A DNA stretch of 14,894 nt from NCBI GenBank assembly GCA_946886375.1, contig CAMPIL010000040.1:1-14894 (forward strand). Reading direction: 5' to 3'. A program made the position numbers and the translations under genes. Source of the DNA: an uncultured Phycisphaerales bacterium (GTDB lineage: Bacteria; Planctomycetota; Phycisphaerae; Phycisphaerales; SM1A02). Shown here one piece after another: positions 6,607 through 12,332 of the stretch. A model generated the notes under the pieces. It made no database searches and had not been told where the DNA came from. It saw only the letters and a program-made list of their open reading frames with translations. Positions within the stretch are counted from its first letter, which is position 1. Each line of letters begins with the position of its first letter.

Positions 6607-7800
6607 CTAGCGGAAGCCGAATTCGATTGCAGCCGGGTCGGTTGCAACGTGGGCCTGATCCAATTTGGGGTCCACCGTCACCACCTGGGGCTGAATCTGC
6701 TTGCCGGGCAGCGATCCGAGTTTGGATCGTGCCGCTTCGTCTTCTGGTGACCACCACAAGTTCGCATCAAGCATGAAGTTGCTTGCATCAACCTTCGGGC
6801 CGACCTCAGCCAATGTTTGCAGGTCGCCGGCGTCCCACATTACGAGGTTGCGGCCAAAGAGATTCCGATTGCCCGGCGAAAAGCGCGAGTCGGATTGCTC
6901 GGCCAGGAGCGCGAGCACGACCCGGCGAGGGTGGATGATGGTGTTGTTGCGCACCATGCACTCGCCGGCGTTGATGAATGCCGCCGGGCACTGGCTGCCG
7001 ATGATGAGCGAACGATCGATGCGCACGCGCGCCGCTTCAAACAGCGTGCCATCGGAGGCGTTGGCGATCTGGTCGTGCGCGAATTCCGCAAGGTCGCTCG
7101 AGCCGCCCATGCACAGCGTGATCGCGCCGGCGTTCTCGAAGCGGCAATCCTCGATCTGCACGTCCTGACTGCCCGCACGGGCGCGGATGCCGTTGATCTG
7201 GCCATGATCGGTCAATCCCTTGAATTGCGATTGACTGATCGTGACGTTCTGGCAGGCGACCAGTTCGATCGCCGATCCGCCCCAGCCCTCAAACCTGCAA
7301 GCCTCGATACGTAGATTCTGCAGCCGGTGCGCGAGAATTGCATGTCGCTGTCCACGCGGGCCGGTGCGAGTGATGGCGACGTTTTGAACGAGAACGTTTT
7401 CCGCAGGCAGCGCGGGTTGGTCTGTCGGAGTATCTGCGCTCGCGGTGAGCGTGATCCCGTTCACGCTTGCGCCGGTGATGATGAGGTCCTTGATGACAAG
7501 GTGCGAAGCATGCCGCACGCGAATGCCTTCGCGCTCGGCCTGAATGGTGCAAGGCACTGCGGCGTCGGCGCTTCGAATGGTGATCGGCCGCTGCGCCGTG
7601 CCGGCCAGCGTCTCGAATGCGGCCGGGCGGTGGCGGCCCGGCATGAGGATGATCTCGTCGCCGGGGCGAATGCGCAGTCCCTGCCACTCGTCGCCGGGAC
7701 GAATCAGATGCTGCACTGCGCAGGCCGGCTGCGCGGCCGCCAGCGCCACTGCGCAGGCGAACAGGAAAGTGCAGAAAAACAAGCGCGGTCGGACCACCAT
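6607..7800 (-). CDS. Secreted right-handed parallel beta-helix protein
   Basis: 397 residues. A clear signal peptide (MVVRPRLF, a hydrophobic core, Ala-Cys-Ala cleavage near residue 28) predicts export. The mature protein opens with HLIRPGDEWQGLRIRPGDEI, then GTAQRPITIRS, and continues with repeated turns of the form I/V-x-N/D-x-x-I/F. Examples are LVIKDLIITGASVNGITL, VLVQNVAITRTG, LRIEACRFEGWGGSAIEL, VTISQSQFKG and VQIEDCRFENAGAITL. This is the pectate-lyase/chondroitinase-B type solenoid seen in polysaccharide lyases and surface glycan-binding proteins. The catalytic class cannot be read, and a non-enzymatic structural role is possible. Start: the ATG at 7800 lies 2 bp after the manA stop (7803), so translation is probably coupled. 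There is no clear SD of its own. Confidence 0.85.
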   Translation of the reverse strand: MVVRPRLFFCTFLFACAVALAAAQPACAVQHLIRPGDEWQGLRIRPGDEIILMPGRHRPAAFETLAGTAQRPITIRSADAAVPCTIQAEREGIRVRHASHLVIKDLIITGASVNGITLTASADTPTDQPALPAENVLVQNVAITRTGPRGQRHAILAHRLQNLRIEACRFEGWGGSAIELVACQNVTISQSQFKGLTDHGQINGIRARAGSQDVQIEDCRFENAGAITLCMGGSSDLAEFAHDQIANASDGTLFEAARVRIDRSLIIGSQCPAAFINAGECMVRNNTIIHPRRVVLALLAEQSDSRFSPGNRNLFGRNLVMWDAGDLQTLAEVGPKVDASNFMLDANLWWSPEDEAARSKLGSLPGKQIQPQVVTVDPKLDQAHVATDPAAIEFGFR

Positions 7801-7802
7801 GC

Positions 7803-8819
7803 TCAGGCGATCAATCCTTTCAGCGGCGAAGGCAACTTGACGCGCAACAGCCACGCCCCGTTGCGCAGCTGCGCCCGTGCATTGTTCAACGCCGCGGGAA
7901 TCAGGACCGTCGATCCTGCTGATAGATCGGTCATTGGAACATCTTGGGCCAGAATTCGCCCGCTCCCCGCCAGCATCATCCAGATTTCAGGCAGACCAGA
8001 AGTCACGATGCGAAATTCCGCGTTTGTCAACGCATCCACGCGCTCGACCGAAAAATGGTCAGTGCTGAGAAGCGGGGTGGTTCTGATGCCGTCCACTTCG
8101 ATCGGCTTGTGCGGTTTGTGCGGGATAGGCGGCTGCGGGCCGAAGCGGATGCACTCTAAGGCCTGATCGATGTGCAGTTCGCGTCCGGGTCCACTGCGAC
8201 CCCAGTCGTAGACGCGAAACGTCGTGTCACTGGGCGTTTGAATTTCCGCCACCACCACGCCCGCGCCCAAGGCGTGACAGGTGCCGCTGGGCAGGTAGTG
8301 CGCATCTCCGGCCTGCACCGGCACTGCGATCAAGTCGCGAACCACTTCGCCGCTTCGAATGTGCTCTGCAAATTCCGCAGCTGTGACGTTGGGCTTGATT
8401 CCCTTGTAGATCACCGCGCCGGGCTTGGCGTTGATCACCACCCACATCTCCGATTTCAAATGCGATCCGGCATGCGCCGCCGCGTATGCCTGGTCGGGAT
8501 GCACTTGCACGGAAAGGTCCTCTTGGGCATCGAGAAACTTGATGAGCAGAGGAAATCCGCCTGTGGATTCAGACCGACGCGCATCGCCCATGATCGAATC
8601 GAAATTTCGTTCGATGGCCTGGTGCAGGGTCAACCCCTGCAGTTCGCCAGTGCTGATGACCGATTGTCCCTGCTCGCCCAATTGCGGCAGGTCGGCGAAT
8701 TCCCACGACTCGCCGATGCGCACATCCGCAGGCAAACGCTTGCCCAAGGCTTCCAGAGACCGCCCGCCCCAGACCTTCGGCTTGAGAATTGGTTGGAACT
8801 GAATGGGGTAGGGCTGCAT
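7803..8819 (-). CDS. manA: Class I mannose-6-phosphate isomerase
   Basis: Zinc enzyme interconverting mannose-6-phosphate and fructose-6-phosphate in the cytoplasm. It feeds GDP-mannose and exopolysaccharide synthesis or mannose use. Seen: 338 residues, the shorter Bacillus-like form. The N-terminus PILKPKVWGGRSL is typical. Zinc ligands are visible as Q105 and H107 (VQVHPDQAYA), E124 (KSEMW) and H182 (SGTCHALGAG). The cupin segment FRVYDWGR follows. The C-terminal domain contains WMMLAGSGRI and then KGLIA at the end. Start: the ATG at 8819 was chosen; an in-frame TTG one codon earlier is the only other option. A weak AGG lies about 8 nt upstream. First gene of a two-gene unit with the exported beta-helix protein, which hints at a carbohydrate role for the pair. 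Confidence 0.93.
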   Translation of the reverse strand: MQPYPIQFQPILKPKVWGGRSLEALGKRLPADVRIGESWEFADLPQLGEQGQSVISTGELQGLTLHQAIERNFDSIMGDARRSESTGGFPLLIKFLDAQEDLSVQVHPDQAYAAAHAGSHLKSEMWVVINAKPGAVIYKGIKPNVTAAEFAEHIRSGEVVRDLIAVPVQAGDAHYLPSGTCHALGAGVVVAEIQTPSDTTFRVYDWGRSGPGRELHIDQALECIRFGPQPPIPHKPHKPIEVDGIRTTPLLSTDHFSVERVDALTNAEFRIVTSGLPEIWMMLAGSGRILAQDVPMTDLSAGSTVLIPAALNNARAQLRNGAWLLRVKLPSPLKGLIA

Positions 8820-8850
8820 CAATTTGGCCTGGGCACCACGGGCGTGCGTG

Positions 8851-8866
8851 GAATTATCGACAATTC
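8851..8866 (-). promoter_or_regulatory. Inverted repeat containing a candidate -10 for manA
   Basis: GAATT and AATTC form a 5-bp inverted repeat with a 6-nt spacer. On the minus strand the segment contains GATAAT (complement of 8853-8858), a 5 of 6 match to a -10 box, about 34 bp from the manA ATG. No good -35 lies at the right distance, so a promoter is only possible here. It sits in the 122-bp divergent gap between manA and the exported protein gene at 8942. Confidence 0.22.
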
Positions 8867-8941
8867 TTTGCCGTTCTTCTTGAGATGGAGCATCGGAATA
8901 AGATCAGGAAATGAATTGGCGTTTCTGAAGGGACCTGTGCC

Positions 8942-9343
8942 ATGAGGAAACTACGCAGAACAAATCAGTTGGTCATCGTGGCGGCGATCGGGCTGAGCAC
9001 CGCGGCGGCCGGGGCTGATGTCGTCATCAACGTGCCGCCGCCGAAGCCTGCCCAAACGACCCAGCAAGATCAACCGCAGGCCGGGGATCTGGCGTTGCAG
9101 CGGTACGTGAATGCGCGCGTCGTGCCGTATTCCACCAGCGGGCCGGCTCCGGGGTACTCAGCCTATCGAAACTACTACGGGTACTACGGCTATCCGTACT
9201 TCGGATACGGCTGGGGCGTTCCGATTTTCGTCTCGCCGGTGTTTCACCACGGGCACCGCGGACATCACGGGCATCACGGCGGCCACAGAAGCGGCATGAG
9301 TCTCGCTGCGCCTGGTTTCGGCATGAGCATCGTGGCGAAATGA
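8942..9343 (+). CDS. Small secreted Tyr/Gly- and His-rich protein
   Basis: 133 residues, unknown function. Seen: a basic start (MRKLRRTNQL), a hydrophobic core and an Ala-rich cleavage region near residue 25 (AAAGAD), so export is predicted. The mature part has a Pro/Gln-rich linker. A Tyr/Gly-rich low-complexity segment, YRNYYGYYGYPYFGYGWG, covers about residues 75-92. A His/Gly-rich run, HHGHRGHHGHHGGHRSG (102-118), has eight His in 14 positions. Such segments occur in cell-surface or metal-binding peptides, but no family is claimed. Start: the ATG at 8942 has an SD (AAGGGA at 8928-8933) 8 nt upstream. Single gene, divergent from manA. Its stop is only 11 bp from the stop of the convergent UvrC-like gene, which leaves no room for separate terminators. 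Confidence 0.8.
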   Translation: MRKLRRTNQLVIVAAIGLSTAAAGADVVINVPPPKPAQTTQQDQPQAGDLALQRYVNARVVPYSTSGPAPGYSAYRNYYGYYGYPYFGYGWGVPIFVSPVFHHGHRGHHGHHGGHRSGMSLAAPGFGMSIVAK

Positions 9344-9354
9344 CCCGCCGCTGC

Positions 9355-10548
9355 TCAGGGTGAGATGTTTTCCACGTCCTGCTCCGTGATAACCGAATCT
9401 GGCTCGGTCTTGTCGCGCTGAAGCATCCGCAGCGACTTTGTGACCGTATGCACGTCAAGACCATCATCCAATCGCAGAAACGACCCCTGGGGTTTGGCAG
9501 ATTTTGGCCGGAACAGGTGCCAGCAAACCATGCCGATGTTTTCGAGCGCAGCAGGCGAGTAATCTTCGGGTGTGGGCACGGCAAGAGCGCGGGAGTCGCG
9601 CAGGATGCCATCGATCAACTCTTCAGTAATGTTCAATGCTATCGTGGTGATCGGCTGGATCCATCCGCCTCGAATGAGGAACACACGAGCGCGCGTCCTG
9701 CCCCCGCCGGGCATGATTGAGAGAAAGACGAAATCGCGCAGACTGCCGACGCGGGCGAACTCGGCCCTGGCTGCGAGTTTGGTTCGCTCCAGCAACTGCT
9801 GCGAGCGGGCAGCGGCTTCAAAATCCAGCCGACCGCTGGCGAGGCGCATCTCGTGCTCTATCGTGCTGCGCCACTGGTCAATCGGTGTGTCGGCGAATCC
9901 GACGGACTCCTGCATCCTGCGCCGGTAGTCATCCATCGAGATTGATCCATCGCAGGGCGCGGGGCAGCGGCCCATTTCCTTGTATGCGCACGCAGCGGCA
10001 TTGGGAGCCTGAACGAGAATGTGGTGATAGCGGCAGAGATCGAACGCATTTTCCAGCAGTTCGATGTAACGGCCTGCGGCGTGCTTGTCGGGCATCGGGC
10101 CGAAAGGCTGCATGCCGCCGCTCAAAGACGGATGCACGGTCTTGGTCCATTGTGGAAAAGGCGCATCAGGGTTGCACTGAACAAACCACGCCTGCCAGCG
10201 GTCCAGCAGGCCGCGGTACGTGGCCGCCAAACGCTGGCGGGCCAGTTGCAGGTATGCCCAGTCGGCTTCAAATGCCGAATCGACGCGCACTGCGCGGATA
10301 AATCGCGTGAGCGGCCGATGATTGACGCGACGGGTCGGACCGGCATCGGTCGCGGGGGGCGCGAGCTTCGCTGTGATCATTCGCCTGAGATTGGAGGTGC
10401 TGGCCAGAGCGAGGGTTCGTCCGTCGGCGTCTTCAAAGAGAAATACGCCGGGCTTGGCGGGCAGCACGCTGACATCCACTGCAACGCTGGGGTCGATTGG
10501 CGCCTCAACGCACATTGTCAGTTCGGGTGCAGGCAGTGGGGCACTCAT
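9355..10548 (-). CDS. UvrC-like protein lacking the RNase H nuclease domain
   Basis: Related to UvrC, the incision subunit of nucleotide excision repair, but shorter (397 residues against about 600). Seen: residues 32-64 correspond to the GIY-YIG domain, with PGVFLFED and SNLRR retained. The usual Gly-Tyr-Val-Gly-Lys block is replaced by LALAST, so the site looks degenerate. A four-cysteine cluster C172-x14-C187-x7-C195-x3-C199 (CAYKEMGRCPAPCDG) matches the [4Fe-4S]-type cluster of UvrC. A UVR motif (UvrB contact) is at about 227-262 (MRLASGRLDFEAAARSQQLL). The post-UVR strand segment ARVFLIRGGW is present. The RNase H-like and HhH domains are absent. It may be a UvrB- or DNA-binding adaptor. 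Start: ATG at 10548, with no SD; Met12 is an alternative. The stop is convergent with the exported protein gene. Confidence 0.85.
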   Translation of the reverse strand: MSAPLPAPELTMCVEAPIDPSVAVDVSVLPAKPGVFLFEDADGRTLALASTSNLRRMITAKLAPPATDAGPTRRVNHRPLTRFIRAVRVDSAFEADWAYLQLARQRLAATYRGLLDRWQAWFVQCNPDAPFPQWTKTVHPSLSGGMQPFGPMPDKHAAGRYIELLENAFDLCRYHHILVQAPNAAACAYKEMGRCPAPCDGSISMDDYRRRMQESVGFADTPIDQWRSTIEHEMRLASGRLDFEAAARSQQLLERTKLAARAEFARVGSLRDFVFLSIMPGGGRTRARVFLIRGGWIQPITTIALNITEELIDGILRDSRALAVPTPEDYSPAALENIGMVCWHLFRPKSAKPQGSFLRLDDGLDVHTVTKSLRMLQRDKTEPDSVITEQDVENISP

Positions 10549-10557
10549 GCAGCAAAA

Positions 10558-10588
10558 AGGATAGACCGGACCAATATTGATGCATCAA
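10558..10588 (-). promoter_or_regulatory. Candidate promoter for the UvrC-like gene
   Basis: On the minus strand, TTGATG (complement of 10583-10588) and TATCCT (complement of 10558-10563) are spaced 19 bp apart. The -10-like box ends 9 nt before the ATG at 10548, so transcription would start very near the start codon. This fits the absence of an SD. Motif-only evidence. Confidence 0.25.
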
Positions 10589-10606
10589 ACGCGCGGTGCG
10601 CGTCCG

Positions 10607-10630
10607 GCCGGGGCCGCATAGCGGCCCGGC
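10607..10630 (-). terminator. Strong GC hairpin after the FabZ-like gene
   Basis: A 7-bp perfect stem, GGGCCGC-ATA-GCGGCCC, extends by 3 more base pairs past one bulged G. It lies 37 bp beyond the stop of the minus-strand FabZ-like gene and about 60 bp upstream of the UvrC-like gene. No U-run follows, so it may terminate with help or act as a transcript-end barrier or attenuator. The stem itself is clear; the function is inferred. Confidence 0.4.
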
Positions 10631-10667
10631 TATGACGTTCGTTTTCTGAATCGATGAGTTGGAACGT

Positions 10668-11141
10668 TCACATCACCATGCCGGTGATGCGGGCTTCGAA
10701 GACGAGTTTGCCGTTCACAATGCCTTGCACGTCGCTGACGAATCGTCGTGCTGCGAAATCGACTTCCTTGCCGAGCAGATACAGCGTGTCGCCGGGCACA
10801 ACCTGGCCTCGGAACGCCACGTTGTCGCAGCGCGTAAAACCCAGGAAAGCCAGGCTCTTGGTCTTGCACTTGTATTGGATGCTGCAGAGTTGCGCTCCGG
10901 CTTCGATCATCAGCACGCCGGGGAACAGTGGTCGGCCGGGCACGTGCCCGGGCACCCAGAACTCATCGGGCCTTATGTGCTTGACGCCCAAGGCTTCAGC
11001 GCAATTTGGGCTGGTCCAGATCACGTAATCGAGTTGGCGCATGTCGCCGCATTGCGGGTTCATGCGGCCGACTTCCTCGCGGGAGACCTGCACGCCTTTC
11101 AGATCGAGGGAAGAAATGTCAAACAGCAACTGGCCTGCCAC
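10668..11141 (-). CDS. FabZ/FabA-like 3-hydroxyacyl-ACP dehydratase
   Basis: Hot-dog-fold enzyme expected to dehydrate 3-hydroxyacyl-ACP in fatty acid or related lipid synthesis in the cytoplasm. Seen: 157 residues. The active-site helix region reads EFWVPGHVPGRPLFPGVLMI then EAGAQL. The catalytic pair is H66 and E80, with the same 14-residue spacing as in FabZ. The N-terminal extension LLFDISSLDLKGVQVSREEV is typical of a subgroup common in planctomycetes. It may serve a second or special fatty acid system rather than the central cycle. Start: a GTG at 11141 with a strong SD (AAGGAGG, complement of 11146-11152) only 4 nt away. The close spacing is slightly short, but the N-terminus fits the family. 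No other fab gene is adjacent. It is followed by a strong GC hairpin. Confidence 0.9.
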   Translation of the reverse strand: MAGQLLFDISSLDLKGVQVSREEVGRMNPQCGDMRQLDYVIWTSPNCAEALGVKHIRPDEFWVPGHVPGRPLFPGVLMIEAGAQLCSIQYKCKTKSLAFLGFTRCDNVAFRGQVVPGDTLYLLGKEVDFAARRFVSDVQGIVNGKLVFEARITGMVM

Positions 11142-11314
11142 TTGGCCTCCTTGAGCAACGCCAATGGAAAGTGGGGAGGATAGCCGCTGCGGCGAAACCG
11201 CGACACGGGCTGCGATTCAATCAGATGCCGACGGCCCTGCGGTCGAGTGGTCGGCGAACCGCAACTGCATGCGGAAACGGCCGGACCCGCACAGAATCGG
11301 ACTGCGCGATACTG

Positions 11315-11330
11315 AAAGGCTTTTCAGCCC
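11315..11330 (-). terminator. Short hairpin with GAAA loop and U-run overlapping the Hc1-like stop
   Basis: On the minus strand GGCT-GAAA-AGCC is followed by TTT. The stem includes the TGA stop of the Hc1-like gene. A GNRA tetraloop on a 4-bp stem plus a short U-run resembles a minimal intrinsic terminator. The short stem keeps confidence low. The rest of the 182-bp gap to the FabZ-like start shows nothing else that I can support. Confidence 0.33.
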
Positions 11331-11509
11331 GCAGGCTGCTCGGTGCCGCGCTGTTGCAGAATGCTCACGCGCACGTCCTGTGCGGCGGCCTTGATTTCCT
11401 GCATGTGCTTGCGCACGCGCGTTCCTGCGGCCTTGTTGCCGCCCTGGGCCTTCTGAACGTCATCCGCGGCTTCCTGCACTAGTCTGACGAGGCGATCGTA
11501 TGCTTCCAT
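11324..11509 (-). CDS. Hc1/histone H1-like small DNA-binding protein
   Basis: 61 residues. Seen: a helical N-terminal part (MEAYDRLVRLVQEAADDVQK), then the conserved block GGNKAAGTRVRKHMQEIKAA, then a second helix ending QQRGTEQPAG. The GNKAAxxRVR pattern is that of the N-terminal domain of chlamydial Hc1 and the related bacterial histone H1-like family. These bind DNA and compact the nucleoid. The protein lacks the long Lys/Ala-rich tail of chlamydial Hc1, so it is the short core form. Role in DNA compaction is inferred. Start: the ATG at 11509 has a strong SD (GAGGAG) 9 nt upstream. A good promoter candidate lies about 90 bp upstream, so the gene is probably transcribed alone and well. Confidence 0.82.
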   Translation of the reverse strand: MEAYDRLVRLVQEAADDVQKAQGGNKAAGTRVRKHMQEIKAAAQDVRVSILQQRGTEQPAG

Positions 11510-11602
11510 GTCGGCTCACTCCTCAGGGATTCGGGGTGCGATCTCATCTTGCGATCGGATTCGCCGGCTGTGGCTCATCAAAAACGGCGGTTCCGACCGG
11601 TG

Positions 11603-11632
11603 ATTATGACCCAGCATCCGCGGTCCAGACAA
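11603..11632 (-). promoter_or_regulatory. Candidate sigma-70 promoter for the Hc1-like gene
   Basis: On the minus strand, TTGTCT (complement of 11627-11632) is followed after 18 bp by CATAAT (complement of 11603-11608). The -10 box matches 5 of 6 and the -35 box 4 of 6. The expected transcript start is about 87 nt before the ATG at 11509. This is the best-looking promoter in the window. Confidence 0.42.
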
Positions 11633-11671
11633 GCCGGCCAGCGCGGGAATGACTCATTTGTAAGGAATTTG

Positions 11672-11691
11672 ATCGGGTTTTGCAGCCCGAT
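11672..11691 (-). terminator. Hairpin after the isochorismatase-fold gene
   Basis: ATCGGG and CCCGAT pair around an 8-nt loop, starting 2 nt after the stop codon of the minus-strand hydrolase gene. CAAATT follows the stem on the minus strand, so the U-run is poor. The position fits a transcript end. Confidence 0.38.
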
Positions 11692-11693
11692 TT

Positions 11694-12257
11694 CTACTGT
11701 TTTATCGCCTTTGCAAGGTCCAGACACTGCGGAAACGCGTGGTGCGTGGAGTCACCCAGCAACTCGTACATGGCGGACATCACCCCCGTTTGCACCGCTC
11801 CAGCCCTCCGCATGCGATCCATGGCCGGGCCGATCTGGTCTCGCTGCGACGCCGAGATTGCATCGGTGCAAAGGAAACATTGCCGGCCCAACGTTTGCAG
11901 ATCCAGCACTGACTGAAGCACACAGACGTGGCATTCCACGCCGCAGATCAGGATGCTGCCGCGGTTCCAGGCCGCAATCTGTTCGTAAACCAGGTCGATG
12001 CACGCGCTGAACCGGGTTTTCTCGACGCGCCGCGACTGGTCCACCATCGCCGAGGCCACCGCATCGACGGTTCGCCCCAGGCCGCGAGGATATTGCTCGG
12101 TGACCAGGTAGGGAATCCCCAGTTGCTCAGCCATCTGCAGCAGGATGGCGCAGTTGGTGATGAGTTTGTCCGCATCCACGATGGTTGGCATCAACCGCTC
12201 CTGCACATCAATGACCAGCAGGGCGGTATCGTCGGCTCGCAATCGCGGAATGGGCAT
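11694..12257 (-). CDS. Isochorismatase-fold cysteine hydrolase
   Basis: Member of the isochorismatase/nicotinamidase superfamily of cytoplasmic cysteine hydrolases. Seen: 187 residues with the catalytic triad D17 (LLVIDVQERL), K80 (VEKTRFSA) and C112 (ICGVECHVCV). In this family the position three before the nucleophile is often Thr; here it is C109. The segment GIPYLVTEQYPRGLGRTVDA is typical of the YcaC-like and mitochondrial ISOC-type hydrolases, whose substrates are mostly unknown. No substrate is assigned. Start: ATG at 12257, no SD. TACACT ends 6 nt upstream of the ATG and could be a -10 box of a nearly leaderless transcript. It is 75 bp downstream of purB on the same strand, with a perfect 12-bp palindrome between, so co-transcription is uncertain. 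Confidence 0.9.
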   Translation of the reverse strand: MPIPRLRADDTALLVIDVQERLMPTIVDADKLITNCAILLQMAEQLGIPYLVTEQYPRGLGRTVDAVASAMVDQSRRVEKTRFSACIDLVYEQIAAWNRGSILICGVECHVCVLQSVLDLQTLGRQCFLCTDAISASQRDQIGPAMDRMRRAGAVQTGVMSAMYELLGDSTHHAFPQCLDLAKAIKQ

Positions 12258-12276
12258 GATGAAAGTGTATCGATCG

Positions 12277-12288
12277 CGAGCCGGCTCG
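12277..12288. promoter_or_regulatory. Perfect 12-bp palindrome, possible operator
   Basis: CGAGCCGGCTCG is a perfect 12-bp palindrome in the 75-bp gap between the purB stop and the hydrolase start. A related half, GAGCCGGC, recurs at about 12302-12309. The palindrome lies just upstream of a -10-like TACACT (complement of 12264-12269). It could bind a dimeric regulator, or simply fold as a stem in a purB read-through transcript. Confidence 0.3.
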
Positions 12289-12332
12289 TATCGCGCAGGA
12301 TGAGCCGGCCCGCGGCCACGGCCTTCTGAATG

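Noticed and set aside
8172..8945. Open frame of 257 codons on the plus strand opposite manA
   Set aside because: Antisense shadow of manA. It runs into the SD and start of the exported protein gene, and its translation shows no family motif.
9170..9200. Repeated TAC/TAT-GGC codons in the exported protein, considered as a DNA microsatellite
   Set aside because: The repeats follow the codon frame and encode a Tyr/Gly-rich segment. They are irregular at the DNA level.
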